From the NCBI GenBank assembly GCA_030549205.1, contig JAUKTV010000005.1, positions 558,001 through 622,000 on the forward strand: a stretch of 64,000 bases of DNA. Direction: 5' to 3'. Below are positions 1 to 12,216 of this stretch, one piece after another. Source of the stretch: Apiosordaria backusii. Taxonomy: Eukaryota; Ascomycota; Sordariomycetes; Sordariales; Lasiosphaeriaceae. The position numbers and the translations under genes are program-made. Position 1 is the first letter of the stretch; every line of letters starts with the position of its first letter. The notes beneath the pieces are model-generated. The model did not search any database. It saw only the letters and a program-made list of their open reading frames with translations, and was not told the origin of the DNA.

Positions 1-3000
1 CTTCAGCCCTCGCTGCTCAAGCTCGATTATGACACTCAATAAGACACAAAATCTTATCACCATCATCTCAGCCCTTCTCAGCCTAGAAGATTCTGAAACA
101 TCCGATTCTGTGGGTTAGGGTTTTCTCCTCTCCATTCCATGACACTGCCCCATCATCATCACCACCACTTCTGTCCTCATCTCCAAATTCTGCCTTGCTC
201 AAAGTAAGCTGCATCCCAAACCTAACACCGAGCACGCACAGCACATCCTCGCATTTCCACGGGCAGCCGCATGTCCCACAACATCGAAAGTCTTCCAATT
301 TTTCCATGCAGTTAATCTAGCTACGCCCTGCAACATAAAAAAGCGAGCATGTGAAAAAGAAAGACTCACATCTGCCTTGCACAGAAACATGCAGCAGCGA
401 GCGGTACGTAATCCACCCAATTGACCTCAGCTCAGCCTGCCCAACGTTGTGCATGGTCAAGGCTCAGCCGCTTGCCCCGGGTGAAATGGATGGAAGGGCT
501 GAGGATGGGGCCATGGGGGAGTCCCGTAGGGCGGGATAAACGGGGGGCACACGCACACGCAACACATTCCCCGGAAAGTTCGTTAGAACCAACGGTACCA
601 CAGAGGGGACAGGGGGACACAAGAAACTCGCACATGAAAAAGAAAAGAAAAAGAAACCTAACACTGCATCGGGGTACACACGTTAGAACTTTGGAAGCTC
701 ACAAGAACACAGGGAAGAACAGGGGTTTGGTTATGAGATCTTGGCCCCTAGATGGGTATGGTCTCAACAGTGCTCTCAATTATCTTGATGCCTTCGAGAA
801 CTGGCACAACTCCGGTGGTTACTATTGTGGTAAAGTACTGATATCAGATAAGGCAAATCCCCGATGCACACCCACGGCAGTGTCAATGGAGTTACATACC
901 AACGGCACCTCAGCGGCAGGGCATTACGCCATCCCACGCCCACGCCTCACGCACAAGATGGCACACCCTCTCACAGAATTCCCAGGTTCCAAGCCTTCTT
1001 AGTAACACGGAGAATTCCATGGTTAGGTAGGTAGACACTTCCTGTAGGTCAGCTCAGAAATAGGTATCAATCTCCAACTGACGTACATCACCTGCCCACC
1101 CTCATAAGAGCAAGAGGGATCAGTAAACATCATTAACCATGAAACAAGCACCTCAAGCTGAACTTGGAAAGAACCCGGCGATCTAAGTATCTTCACGTCA
1201 GCCAATGTCAACAAGCCTACACTCTCTTTCCTCTTCCACACACTTCCTCGAGGCTGCTGTGTGCAATCTTTTCTGACTTAGTTTATTATTATTATCAAGC
1301 CTTTGTCCTCAGGGCTCCTCTGTATACCACGGATTACTCAACTCAATGTCACCAGCGTAGGTAGACAACTGAAAGGGCTTGTATGTACCCCCAAATTATA
1401 AACCATGTCCCCCCCCCCATCTGTCCATCAGCCCGTCCCGACATCCCGAAACATGACACACAAACCACAAGCAAGCTACACAGTACCTACCTTAGGCAGT
1501 CCAGAAGCCATCCATACCACCCAAACTGTCATCATTCCCGAACCCGGTCAGACCCAAAGGCCAGGTCCTGCCTGACCCAGTGTAGACCACAACTGTCGTG
1601 CCATATGTCTCTCCCAGAAAACCCCCACACACAAACACCCCCCTTCCCCCACCTAGTAAAAAGAAAAAAGAAAACCAGGACCAAAGCCCTTTCGTGTAAT
1701 GTGATGGAAAAAAAAACCCGCCCCTTCGGTCCCGGGCCGTGTCGTGTGTCTACACAACAGCCCGTTAAGGCAGGTAGCACGAACGTTACATTTACATTTC
1801 ATTACTAAATCTCACCTGGTACCTCTCTAATCGCACCTTGCTGGCCCAGACGAGATTAGCCGCTGTAGGGTACTGTTGGGTACCTAATATATCTGAAGCT
1901 TCCAAGTCTTGTCTTGGATCTTACCTGCTTTTCTTTGCCTGTAACGTCATTTTCTGCTGATCCAGTGTTCTGGAAACGTTACCTCACACCACTCGCTCAA
2001 AGAGTTCACATGTTCCACAACCAGTCACAAAGGGGATCAATCAATCAACAGACAGCAGTGTTGTTATGTTTTTGAGCAACGTTTTTCTCAAATTTTATTA
2101 ACTACTAGATATAGTAGATTCCTTGTAGTCTTGAGCTACTTCGGTTATAGTAGAGCAGAGAAAATTCCCAGCCGCATGCCAGTGCGGATCTCACGTACTT
2201 CCTTTCCTTCCCTTTCCATTGTTGACCCAGCATCTCATACCTGTGAGATGACCTCCTTTGTACTTCCACCCCACGGCTCTCTTCCGCACCTTTCCCACCT
2301 CTGCCACAACTCCTGATAGTTGGGGTGGGATCGTTGTTGACTGGTAGCAACTGGAAAACCATGACCTGAACTGCGAAGCTTCCCATTCTCCGTTTGCAAG
2401 AAGTGAAAAGTCGCAACAGTAATCTCGTTCCAGTTGGAAAACAGCCAAAAACAATGCCAGCACCTCCAATCTGTCAGAAAGTCGTTGGAAAGGGGTAAAT
2501 GGGTGCCAAATGACCCAGTGCGAAAGAGAGCCTCCAAAAAGCAAAGACAACCAGTTGCCTTCACTTTTCTCCGAAATCCAGACCCCCTTCCTCGAAACCG
2601 ACACCCGCACTCAGTCCATTCTTCCGTATCCAATTCTGCACCGGAACAAGCCTTCCTTGTCCCGGGCTCGGCCTAGCCGACCCCCAAAGAACCTTGGAAA
2701 CTCCTTGTCGACAACCAGTGTCTGCCCTTCACCGAAATCCCATATACCTGATATGCTGTCTGGCTCCAGGCTAGATGAATGTTATGTTTTGCGTAGCGAT
2801 TTGTCTGAATATCTCCAACATCCAGCATTTGCGTCCCCGTCACACTCGGCATCAAGCCAAGTGTCGTCGTCGTTTCGAATTCTATCGTAATCGTCGTCGT
2901 CGTTCGGTCGTTGCAAAGCCGGCTTGGGGGGTATATCCAATCATTAAGAGGCCGTAACATTAACATTCATCCATAAGACAAGATATTAGAATGTTGTATC

Positions 3001-3728
3001 CAAGGTTTGTTTGAGCGAATGAAGAATGAACGTGAAGCGAGTGTGTGTTGTTGGTTTTCCGCAAGGTCGAGTGAGGGGTTTTGTTGTCCGAATCTCGTCC
3101 CCAGCCACCAAAAGAGCTTTTTAAAAGGAATGGAAAAAAAGTCTTGTGCTCGGTCTGTGCCGAACTTGGGGTGCATTGCTGCGTCTCCTCTTTGATATTT
3201 GTTCACCAAAAGGAAAAATCACAAAAGAAAATAAGACCGCCTGTATCTCATCCTTTCCATATGCCGAAAAATGCAAATAACTCAGATATCCTGCCCCAGG
3301 ATCCAGCCATGATGAGGTTGTTGCGATACAAAGCCAAACAGAAGAAAAGGCTTACAACCGAGCTCGCGGTAGAAGCAGTGGTATCCAAAGTAGATGAAAA
3401 AAAAACAAAACCAAAACGCTCGCTGTAAACAAAAGAAAACCACAAAAAGAAATCCCACAAAATATGTATGCGCCGAAAGGGTATGTCGACGATTGTTCCC
3501 AGGAAGCTCCAGACCCATGCAAGGTGATATAAAAAACGCCCAATATGCCGTTGATGCTGCGAACAATAAAGTGTTGCGGTGACGGGTGACTCTGTTGTTG
3601 CGCTTGATGCCAAACCGTCCTGAAATCGCGGCTGTCGGTCGTGGCCGATGGCGCGTTGGTTGGCGCGCTTATAACGAGGCTGTCGTCACGACTGGATAGC
3701 TAGTGGTCGATACAGGTGGCGATGGTTG
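1..3728. other. Gene-poor left edge
   Basis: No open frame here resembles a known protein, and the longest frames have the low-complexity look of chance translation. The stretch is rich in mixed pyrimidine/purine runs, including a C tract near 1409-1418 and a GTC/GTCGTC-rich stretch near 2865-2910. A telobox-like GGGTTAGGGTTTT lies at 112-124. The right end (about 3000-3728) is probably the 3' untranslated region of the minus-strand gene at 3729-4760. The rest could be intergenic or the long leader of a gene beyond the left edge; the sequence does not decide. Confidence 0.5.
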
Positions 3729-4760
3729 TCACATTGTCGTCGCATAATCTTGATACCGGTCCCAGCCGAACGAGTTGTAGCCAACCGTCACACCGCACTG
3801 AGGAGCAAACATGCTCGGAAGTGTGAGAGGCGGGATAGGCGACGATACCAACTGCGAGCCGTAGAACATACCCGCAGTGGTATATGGCTGGCTGTAGGCG
3901 AGGGGAGGCGACGGCGTGTAAGACTCGCTGATACCGATCGTGGCCCACATAGTTGGACTTGTCGAGTCGGGCGAGGTCGATGCCACACTCGGGCTTGAAG
4001 GAAGTATCTTCCATGAATCAACGGGGGCTGGCATCGTTGTCGGTGTTGGTGCTTGCGACCAGATATTCGCACCTGCGGGCGAGCTGGGCAGGAGTGGTGG
4101 TTGCCGGACAACATCGACAATTCTAGGGGGCGGGGGGAGCAATGGCTTGACCAGGTTCATGACGGCATTCTTCACCTCTTCACTCTTCCCACTGAGCAGC
4201 TCTCCAGCACCATCCTCCTCGAGTCCCTCCAGTGCCGACACATGCGTCCGGAAGACAAACTTGTTGATGGCTTGAATGAAGTCCTCGTGCAGCTTCTTGC
4301 ACTGCGTCTCCTTCTCGGACCAGTCGTATGTGTTGGCCTTTGCGTTGACGCAGTGGATGTCCTTGTGGTACTCGATAAGGGACTCGATAGTGTCGGGCGT
4401 CAGCTTGTAAGCTACCTCATTCCTCAGCACCATGTCGACATGCACAATGTAGGCCTCAAGGTGGATGAGCTGGTAGTTGAAGATGGCCTCGATCAGCGGG
4501 TTGGAGTCTTTTCTGAGCTCCGACTCGGGGGCCTTGGGCAGCATCAGCGAAGCCAGGGTCCAGATGGCATTTGGCGACGACAGCGTCTCGGTCAGACATC
4601 TTTGGTGTTGAGGTACACTGTTGAGTGGGCGCTTGATCCTGTTGATGCGCTTGAGTGTTTGTGTAAGCCAGGGCTCAACCTTGGAACCGAGGACGACGTT
4701 GACAGAGGAGGCACGGGGAGCAAAGGCAGCTGCCGAAGCGGGTAATAGTTGTGGTGGCAT
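3729..4760 (-). CDS. Unrecognised fungal protein, 343 aa
   Basis: A single uninterrupted frame encodes 343 residues. I chose the ATG at 4760 (MPPQLLPASAAAF) because the 58-residue in-frame extension up to 4934 is low-complexity and looks like translated leader. Residues about 20-220 look like a folded, mainly helical domain with regularly spaced hydrophobic, charged and aromatic residues. After that comes a proline-rich hinge (LLPPPPR) and a Pro/Ser/Thr/Tyr-rich disordered C-terminus ending DRYQDYATTM. I see no signal peptide, membrane segment or catalytic motif, and I do not recognise the family. The well-behaved N-terminal half makes a real gene likely. It stands alone, with no gene within 3.7 kb to its left or 7.4 kb to its right, a setting often seen for developmentally regulated fungal genes; that is only inference. 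Confidence 0.7.
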   Translation of the reverse strand: MPPQLLPASAAAFAPRASSVNVVLGSKVEPWLTQTLKRINRIKRPLNSVPQHQRCLTETLSSPNAIWTLASLMLPKAPESELRKDSNPLIEAIFNYQLIHLEAYIVHVDMVLRNEVAYKLTPDTIESLIEYHKDIHCVNAKANTYDWSEKETQCKKLHEDFIQAINKFVFRTHVSALEGLEEDGAGELLSGKSEEVKNAVMNLVKPLLPPPPRIVDVVRQPPLLPSSPAGANIWSQAPTPTTMPAPVDSWKILPSSPSVASTSPDSTSPTMWATIGISESYTPSPPLAYSQPYTTAGMFYGSQLVSSPIPPLTLPSMFAPQCGVTVGYNSFGWDRYQDYATTM

Positions 4761-5494
4761 GGTGACTGGACTTTGTGTGTGTGTTGTGTGAGTGAGTACA
4801 AAGGTGGTCGAGGTGGAGCAGGGCAGGGCTTGGGGATGGGAACTAAGAGGGCGAGGGAAACGAATAGTAAATAAGAAACAAGGTGAGGAAGTGTGACGGA
4901 GCGGGCGGTCCCAAGACAAGGGATTAGCGTGCACGCCAGCAACCGCAAATGAGAAGAAGAGAAGGGTGGACGAAGTCTCGTGAGGAGGAAGAAGGAGGGT
5001 GAGAATCTCGTATAGTCCGGGTGCGAGGGCCCGTCGTTATAAGAGATCAAGTCCCGAAATGGGTACCTACCGACGGCCTTGCCTTAGTAGTGAGTACACC
5101 CCACTCTTCTGGGAGGGGGAGGGGCCCGGGGAGGGGGTGTGGCCGAGGACATGCAGGTCGATGGGAAGGGACGACAGCGCCGATGGCCAGATGGGGCCAG
5201 ACGAGACGGACGGGAATGGGGCCCGCCTGCAGCTTCACAGCAGCGCCTCACCTAGCCGACAGGAGGCACTTGCTGTCCCCGCCGTCGGTGGAGGAGCAGC
5301 ATCTGCGGGCAATCAGATCAGTGGTACACTAGCCTGGGCTGACTTGATGGGGATGATACAGAGATACAGAGAGAGGTGTACTCTACCTTACTGTATCTGC
5401 AACCTGGAAATGCAGCTGCATCTGCGTGTCCATCCAATCTTGCTTCGTACCGCACTTCGGAAGATTTCTGTCTCCATGCCCAGTAGGTATCTGC

Positions 5495-5932
5495 CCTACA
5501 CCTACTCCAGGGAAATAAATCCTAGCGTGTGACTTACTAACCAAATAGGGTATGACAAGAAGGATTTTATCGAAATTGCCTTGGTGGTCCAGTACTTAAA
5601 AAAGACCTGTTTTCCTATATAAAACCAAGTATCTCAACATTATTGATATTCCAATATCATCCAGTGCATGTATTGTCTTTGAATACGTGGTTTGTTGGTG
5701 TGGTAATATGGTCGGCTTGGTCCGGCGTCACGTGATGGTGAGAAGTAGTGGTGTTGAGCAATGGGAGCAGCACTGGCCACCCATTTTAAGAGGTACCCCT
5801 GCCATAGAAATTGCTAGAAAAGTGACTTCAAATCTGGCCTTGCGTGTGTGGCTGCCACAGATCAACATTCCCCCCGACAATTTTGTGGGGCTTGTATCGC
5901 GCTAGGATTTATTTCCCTGGAGTAGGTGTAGG
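5495..5932. mobile_element. MITE-like element with perfect 33-bp inverted ends
   Basis: The 33 bases at 5495-5527 (starting CCTACACCTACTCCAGGG) are repeated exactly in reverse complement at 5900-5932. They enclose 372 bp that encode no protein. Perfect terminal inverted repeats around a short non-coding interior are the hallmark of a miniature inverted-repeat transposable element. If the TA near each end (5497-5498 and 5929-5930) is the target duplication, the layout fits a Tc1/mariner-type non-autonomous element with ends beginning CACCTACTCC. No longer target duplication is visible. Perfect arms imply recent insertion or conversion. I cannot see a second full copy in the window, so transposition is inferred from structure alone. 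Confidence 0.6.
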
Positions 5933-6351
5933 CTTGGGTCTGATGCTGGCGAGTGGCACACTTGCTGCCGCATTCCCGGACGCTAATATCCAGACCCTTG
6001 ACACTTTAGGTATTACAAGTTGGGATAGAATGAGTACCTTGGACGATCTCCAAAGTACCTTTTGTTTCGTACCACACCCCAGGTTTCATGGCGCTTTCTC
6101 TAAGCATAATGTTGCACAAGAATGCTTGATCCGATCCCAGCCGCTCGAGTGGTGACGGATAGGCACGTAAGGATAGCGGGGAACAGGAAAAAGGAAGCAA
6201 GAGAAGCTTGGTTTGCGCGGCACATCGCCATCCAGCGCCGAAAGTACAGAGGGGGAGGTAACTGAAAGGGAGAGGGAGAAAGTCTGTGGGCTATGCTGGA
6301 ACTTGCATATGCACAATGGTCATAAGAGCGAATGGCTGGCCGGCTTGTGGT

Positions 6352-6367
6352 CGGTCGCATGCGACCG
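6352..6367. repeat. 16-bp perfect palindrome
   Basis: The sequence CGGTCGCATGCGACCG is its own reverse complement over all 16 bases. It is GC-rich, lies in the gene-free block, and could be a dimeric protein-binding site or simply chance. Confidence 0.5.
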
Positions 6368-6431
6368 GAGCTGAAAGCTGCAGATGTGGTCAGTGCAAGC
6401 TATGAGCAGCGCCACATCTTGCGTAGTGTCC

Positions 6432-6467
6432 ACGGTATCGTACCGTAATTTACAGCTGCTGTAAATT
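6432..6467. repeat. Two adjacent small palindromes
   Basis: ACGGTA and TACCGT (6432-6437 and 6441-6446) form one inverted repeat with a 3-base centre. Immediately after it, AATTTACAGC and GCTGTAAATT (6447-6456 and 6458-6467) form a second with a 1-base centre. Two abutting inverted repeats of different base composition are unusual outside regulatory or transposon-end DNA. Confidence 0.45.
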
Positions 6468-8504
6468 TGAACGTCCGCCAAGAAAAAGGCCGCCAAACTA
6501 ACACCCAGCTAGACTCGCCCTGCCAAAGACTTCTGGCTGGCGAGTTGTTCAGACCTTCTCGAGACAAGACTCTTGACGGCAAGTAGAATCATGCAGCGAA
6601 ATGACTCCTTCGTGTTCGCTCACGCCTTGAAGTCTTGAAGAGTAAATGACGCGTCCCGCAGCAGACGAGCGCGTATCACAGCTCCTGGCCGATCGTAGGA
6701 CTTTTTCATGGGGACTTTTTAGCTTGCATGAGCCGTGAGGAGTCATATCATTATCCGCCACCGCCCAGAATCTATATGAGTGGTCCGTCGAGATCCCACC
6801 AGAAACTGGACTGACACTCGGGTAAACAGTGAGGCGTCCACTGAATGTGTGAATGGCTCAAATTCATCAGATAATGCCCATGGTCGTGCAGCCAAGTCTG
6901 CAGCCCACTCTTATCCTTCGAGAGCGTCGTTTCTGACTTCTGACTTGTGAGTTGTGATATTGATAGAATGACCCTCACTGTAAGGTACCATCCGCTCCTG
7001 TTGCACTCCGGAATGCGGCCCTGTGCCTCTGGCGATATCGGTGTCTACAGAAAGACACGCGGGCGGGACGGCTTAGTTGAGATGTTGACACCACCCTCAC
7101 TGTCATGCAACTAACTGCATGTTCTAGATTAAACATTGTTCGTGTTGCCGCTGAGTGGACAGGCGGTCACTGAGGAGGCCGGTGCCCTTGTGATGGGCAC
7201 CTCGCCGGTCATGCACGAAGCTCGCTTCGTAACCCCTCAGAGCCATATTTGCGGTCCATCACTTACACCATCTGGGTCTTGATGGCTTGGGATGGGGTTC
7301 CCCTCCTGCAAGCCGCCAAAAACGTTCGAGAAAAAGCAGCCAGAGCAGGTTGGCGGCGGGGAAGAGAGAAAGGTGTCATTTGCTATGGCGAGATTGTCTC
7401 AAGCCATCATCATGATCACGAGATAAACCTCAATTTTCCCTGCACCCAGTGATGTTGGGAGATCCCCTAGCTGAACCATGACGAGAGATATCAAAGATGG
7501 CGTAGCCATGTTGAAGGCTGCCCTGGTACCAAGGTTTCAAGGCCATGACTGCATATCGTAAGATTAAGAATGTAGTCGGCTGTTGGTGTGAGTGGGCGTC
7601 TCCTCTTCCGCAGTAAACGCAAGAAGCGAGGAGCGAGAGATATCGACCTCAGCTTGGCCACAGGAAACATGAAACACACAAGCGCGCTGCTGAAGGCGTT
7701 ATGCTCTCGTCTCAACTTTCTCAGTGGCTGACTGTCTGCCCATCAATAAAGATCCCGCCCACCCCTCCCGAACATGCCGGCTTCGTTGCTGGAAATCTTG
7801 CTCGACGCCACACGTCGACTTCTTGGGTCAAGCACTCGACCAGTATGTCCCGATCTGGCATCCCGCAGGAGAAGGATGGGACCCAGCCAGCCGGCTACAG
7901 TGTCTGCAATAGCAATATTCGACACCGACTGGTCCTTCTGTCCAATGGTGCGGCCAGGAGTGGGTTCCAGAAAAAGACATCTGAGTTGCAATGGGGGTGT
8001 GGGCTTCGAACGGGACCTGGCCTGACTCTCTCACTGACATCCCAACGGGCAATATAGAGTGCAGGAGAGGGAAGCATCGCCAGTGAACGCCAGCCTCTCG
8101 TCGGTCCCGTGTCATGGATGACAACTCCTGGTATGGCATGCCAGACCATGCTAGTGTGGAAGGTGAGCAAAAGGTGTGTAAGTTCGGATCCCTGCTACTG
8201 AGCCTCATTGGCTGCCGGGCTGACGCCCTCCTTCGGCCGCCATCCTGGAGAAAGACCGAGGATACGGCAGGCGATTGGGCGAAAAATTCGAAACGAGGGC
8301 AAATGGGTGGTGCCGCTTTTGGACGTTACTGCAGACCAGGTGTGGCCTAGAACTGGGTGAGTTGAGGCATTCAACATGTGCCATTTGTTCCCGACGTCCA
8401 GCCTGCCAGATTGCAGTGAGCATGAGGCTGCTGTAGAACCGGCTTCTGTTCCTGTCTAGGGTATCAAATCTCCGTCCACTTAGGCATGATGATCGTGGTG
8501 GAAA

Positions 8505-8537
8505 TGATGCTGATGCTGATGTTGATGATGTTGATGC
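8505..8537. repeat. Imperfect GAT/GCT trinucleotide microsatellite
   Basis: A run of ATG/CTG/TTG-type triplets (GATGCTGATGCTGATGTTGA) spans about 33 bp in non-coding DNA. It is not part of a recognisable open frame. Confidence 0.6.
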
Positions 8538-10876
8538 TTCAAGCTGAAAGCCAAGCTGTGAGGGCGAGGTGAAGTCCGTGAGGATTGCCCAGACCTGCCA
8601 ACTGAATTACGAATACAGTGAGGGGTTTGTGCGTTTCCAAACTTGGAAACAGAGTGGGTCTGCAGCCTTTTCCCCCATAGCCCCACTATTTTCAACGAAC
8701 AGCACAACTACAAATTGTGGCTGGCTCATGTGGCTTGCGTACTCTCTGTGTGAGGTGAAGGCAAAGTGCCGTCTCTTGCCGCGCGCACAAGCTGGGTGTG
8801 AATATCAGCTCAACCCGTGACTGACAGTCACTTGACTTCGGGCGCGCTTCCTTCTTCAGGGAAATATCCCGTGATCGCAAATTCCTGGATCTTTGCAACC
8901 TCCTGTTTCGGCCAAACACGCCCATCGTCCACTGGCAGATCGTCCCTTGGGTGTCTTGCGGCTTTCCCTTTTTGTACCTGCTTCTCATCTCGCGACACAC
9001 TACGAATCACCAATGGCTTCGGCTTGATAACGCTCGACTTGGGACTCCCTTATTTTTACTATGCATGACGACCCAATGATCCCACGGCGGGTATCGAGAA
9101 ACAAGACAATTCGTCGCGAGGGACTTTGAAGAGGTCACAAAGCTTGGAAACTGGGCTCGGAATGGAAAACCCCGCTGGCAAAGAAGAGGAGGCGAGTTTA
9201 CCGCAAGGAAACTACATACCATCCAGCGTCATCCTCCCTGCTTTCGTCGCGATCCTTCTCTGTCCTATGCACACCGCTAGATGTGTCTCTCGGAAGGTTT
9301 ATTGCCTCACATGAGTCCCTTGTGATCATGACTCCTCGACCTTAATCATCTACGGGGGTGACGGGTATCGGACATCGGCCCCTGCCCTTGTCTTGTCCGT
9401 CTCCCGTCTCCCGTCGCCCCGGGCGGCCTTGGCAACGTTGACGTCACTTGTCTTTTCTCGATGAAGCTTGTCTGTCAAAGTCAACATCAACGTCAGACTG
9501 AACTGTATTACAATACACGCTGATTTTTTACCCAGATGCCCAAGCGATCTACTAGCAAGCCTCATGCACTCCCGGCCAGCCCGCCTGATGCCCAACCGAC
9601 CCATCGAATTCTTCGTTCAGTTCATAATGCCGAGGACCAGCAGGGCAACTGAGGCGAAGCCGACCTTCAAGATGTGGGGCCGCGCTGTTGCCCTTCGGAG
9701 GCAGCCGACTCAGCCGACCGACCGATCGACTGCCGAACAACCCTCACCTTAACGTGGCCGCCACGTAAACCCGGCAACTCTAACGCCACATCTGAAAAAA
9801 TCGAAGAGGGTGACATTCACGGCATTCAAGCGAGAAAAAAGAAGATCTATTTTCAGCTGGCTTAGGGTAGTGCAAAAAGACGTCAAGGATTGCCCCCAAA
9901 GTTACGCAACCCCTGAACGCGGGGATGCCAGCATGCCAGCTAGACCCGAGGGTTAGGGTCGGAGATAGGGCTTCCTCAACGCCCAACTGCTGATCGGTGA
10001 GCTCAGAGATCGCTTCGGTGAAGTCAGCAGGCTCAGGCCCACGTAACTGCAGCCAACTCATATGTAGCCCTGCCAACAACTGCCAACAACATGACCCAGC
10101 CGATCAAGGGAGTTTATGCAACATGCAAACACGGACAGGATAGGACCTGTCGGTGTACCCGGAAGCAAAGGCAGATTTTTTCTGAACGTTTCTCGGCAGT
10201 TGCACCTAAACCAGACCACCGGTCTGTCACTTGTCAACCTTGGTGGTGGAGGTCAGCACTTTGCTGGGACAACCCCACATTTGCCATCTTTTAGCGTACC
10301 GACGCAAGGGAAAGGGGGCTCAGCCCAACGGTCGTTTGTTGACACTCTGGGACACTGAGGTAGGTAGCTTTTGAACAGTAGATGCTTTCTTCAGTCCACG
10401 TCCCTTTGCCTTGGGCAAGACATGTTTCTTTGAGTTTTGGAGATCCATTTGGGAATCGAAGAAGGAGATGCTTTCCACAGCAGAGCATGATCTCAAGGTC
10501 AATGACAGTTTCCTGCCTGCTTACCCTGTTCCCCTTATCGCCAACTATCCTCTCTGCCATCAGAAAACAACAACTCTTTTATTTTATTTATAAAAAAAGT
10601 CACTCAAATTCATAAGTGACTGAATGAAAACCCCAAGATCATTACGTTCCATTGTCTCTTCCTTGACTTTGACATCAAGTCTGGCTTCCGTCCCTCAGGC
10701 TCTTCAAGATTAAAGAGGTTGACCTGTGCTGAGTGAGTTCTTCACAGCGCGCAAATTTCAACAAGGTAAGGTAAACAAAATGATCAGTAGAAGATTCAAA
10801 AAAGCCTGAATTAGACTGAGCGATTCGAGCTGCTATTTATGACATAGCAGGCACATGCGAGTAACATTTGCCTCCA

Positions 10877-11620
10877 TAGGTAGGTAGGTAGTTAAGAAGT
10901 CATATTTGTTTACTAGCTCCTCCGTGCCCAAAAAAGACCCTTAACATACCAGGTAGGTACTTTATATCACAATGACCTACCTATCTTAGGTACATACCCT
11001 ACCTATCGAGTAATGGCTATTCCAACAATTTGACCAAAATACGTAAATGATAAAGCATAGGCTTAAGTAATTGTTGTCAAGTAAGATAGAAACATCGCAA
11101 CACTCCTATTGCAACATGAACGCTTTCCTCATGTTTGCTTGTTGGGGGGAACAAGGCTGAAGTGACATAGATGTCGAGTCGAGCTTGCAAGACACCTTTT
11201 ATGATCATCCAGACACTTCGATTCCCGTCAGCGGGCCCGGAGAGGACGCGGGGCGGGGAGGAAAGATGGAAGGGTTTACATTACCGGTTTTGTGTGAGGT
11301 TGAGCTTCTGCTGGTAAAAAAAAACTACAGGTAGCTGTGTTCTGGAGTGAGGTAGGTAGTTGTGTAGTCTTGGCTGTCCTAAAGTAGGTAGCTGGCCAAA
11401 GGAGTGTGTTGGAGATGTTGGGTTTGACGAAAAGGTCACACATGTAAGGTAGGTACATACATACCTTACCTATGCTAAAATGTGACTTTATGTATAGGGG
11501 CCTGGGGTAGAGGTTTGATACCTACCAGGGCTTTTATGAGATCATGTGGGCAACACCTTTTAGACGTCAAAGGTACCTTACCTGCTTTCCGAATTGCCAC
11601 TGGATGGCTAAAGTAGGTAC
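10877..11620. repeat. Field of TAGGTAGG / CCTACCTA motifs
   Basis: About ten copies of the octamer-like motif occur on both strands within 750 bp. They include TAGGTAGGTAGGTAG at 10877, CCTACCTATC near 10977 and 11000, AGGTAGGTAGT near 11350, AGTAGGTAGC near 11383, AAGGTAGGTAC near 11447 and AGTAGGTAC near 11612. Isolated copies occur elsewhere in the window, but the density here is exceptional. There is no coding frame. Confidence 0.5.
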
Positions 11621-11944
11621 ATATCCCCACAAGGGTCTGTGGAAAACAGATATCTGCTGTTTACACCAAAGTTCAAACAGACCTCAGGTACGAGAAGCAG
11701 GCATAGTTTAAGTGTCTTCTTTCCTCGTCATCTACTTTGAACTAAAGTCTAGTAAGCAGCAGCTACCTATAGACATCCCATGAACAGCCCTTTTGCGAAC
11801 TGTCGTGCTAAGACAACAGACATAAGAAGTGTTGACAGGAGAAATGAACAGTGAAATAAATGAAACGATAAGTATTGGGTAGTCTGACACAACCGACTAG
11901 GGTAGACGAGCAACACTCGTCAGTAACAATCAAGAAATAGAAGT

Positions 11945-12005
11945 CAACAGACCTCAGAGACAACAGACCTCAGAGACAACAGACTTCAGAGACAACAGAC
12001 CTCAG
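11945..12005. repeat. 16-bp tandem repeat, about 3.8 copies
   Basis: The unit CAACAGACCTCAGAGA is repeated head to tail with one C/T difference in the third copy. Related pieces (CAACAGACCTCAGTCAAC) recur near 12105-12130, so an array once extended toward the tRNA-Ala gene. It is non-coding. Confidence 0.75.
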
Positions 12006-12216
12006 TCAACAACAGGCTTCACTCAACACTCAAGCCACCATTTTCCACCTCAACAAGCGCCACCAAAGCCAACTTCCTCTTGCATCAACAGAACTCACTC
12101 AACAACAGACCTCAGTCAACAAAAGCCCTCAGACCTCAAACCACTAAGCAACAAAAGTAAAAGGAAAGATCCAAAAACAAAAAAAGAAAGCCACTAGATA
12201 GCTTTATACGTTGCCA

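Larger units (their letters stand above)
4761..12216. other. Long gene-poor block, about 7.4 kb
   Basis: No frame longer than about 130 residues is found, and none resembles a protein family. I also saw no chain of short frames joined by plausible introns. The block holds the inverted-repeat element at 5495-5932, palindromes near 6350-6470, a GAT-rich microsatellite, a TAGGTAGG motif field and a 16-bp tandem repeat, all listed separately. Base composition is mixed, with AT-richer patches near 5540-5660 and 10570-11100. It may be long regulatory DNA or relics of dead sequence. I see no transposase or reverse transcriptase remnant. Confidence 0.55.

Noticed and set aside
421..1002. A 193-residue frame at the left edge
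   Set aside because: Contains simple Lys/Arg runs and no domain; overlapping frames on the opposite strand are just as long.
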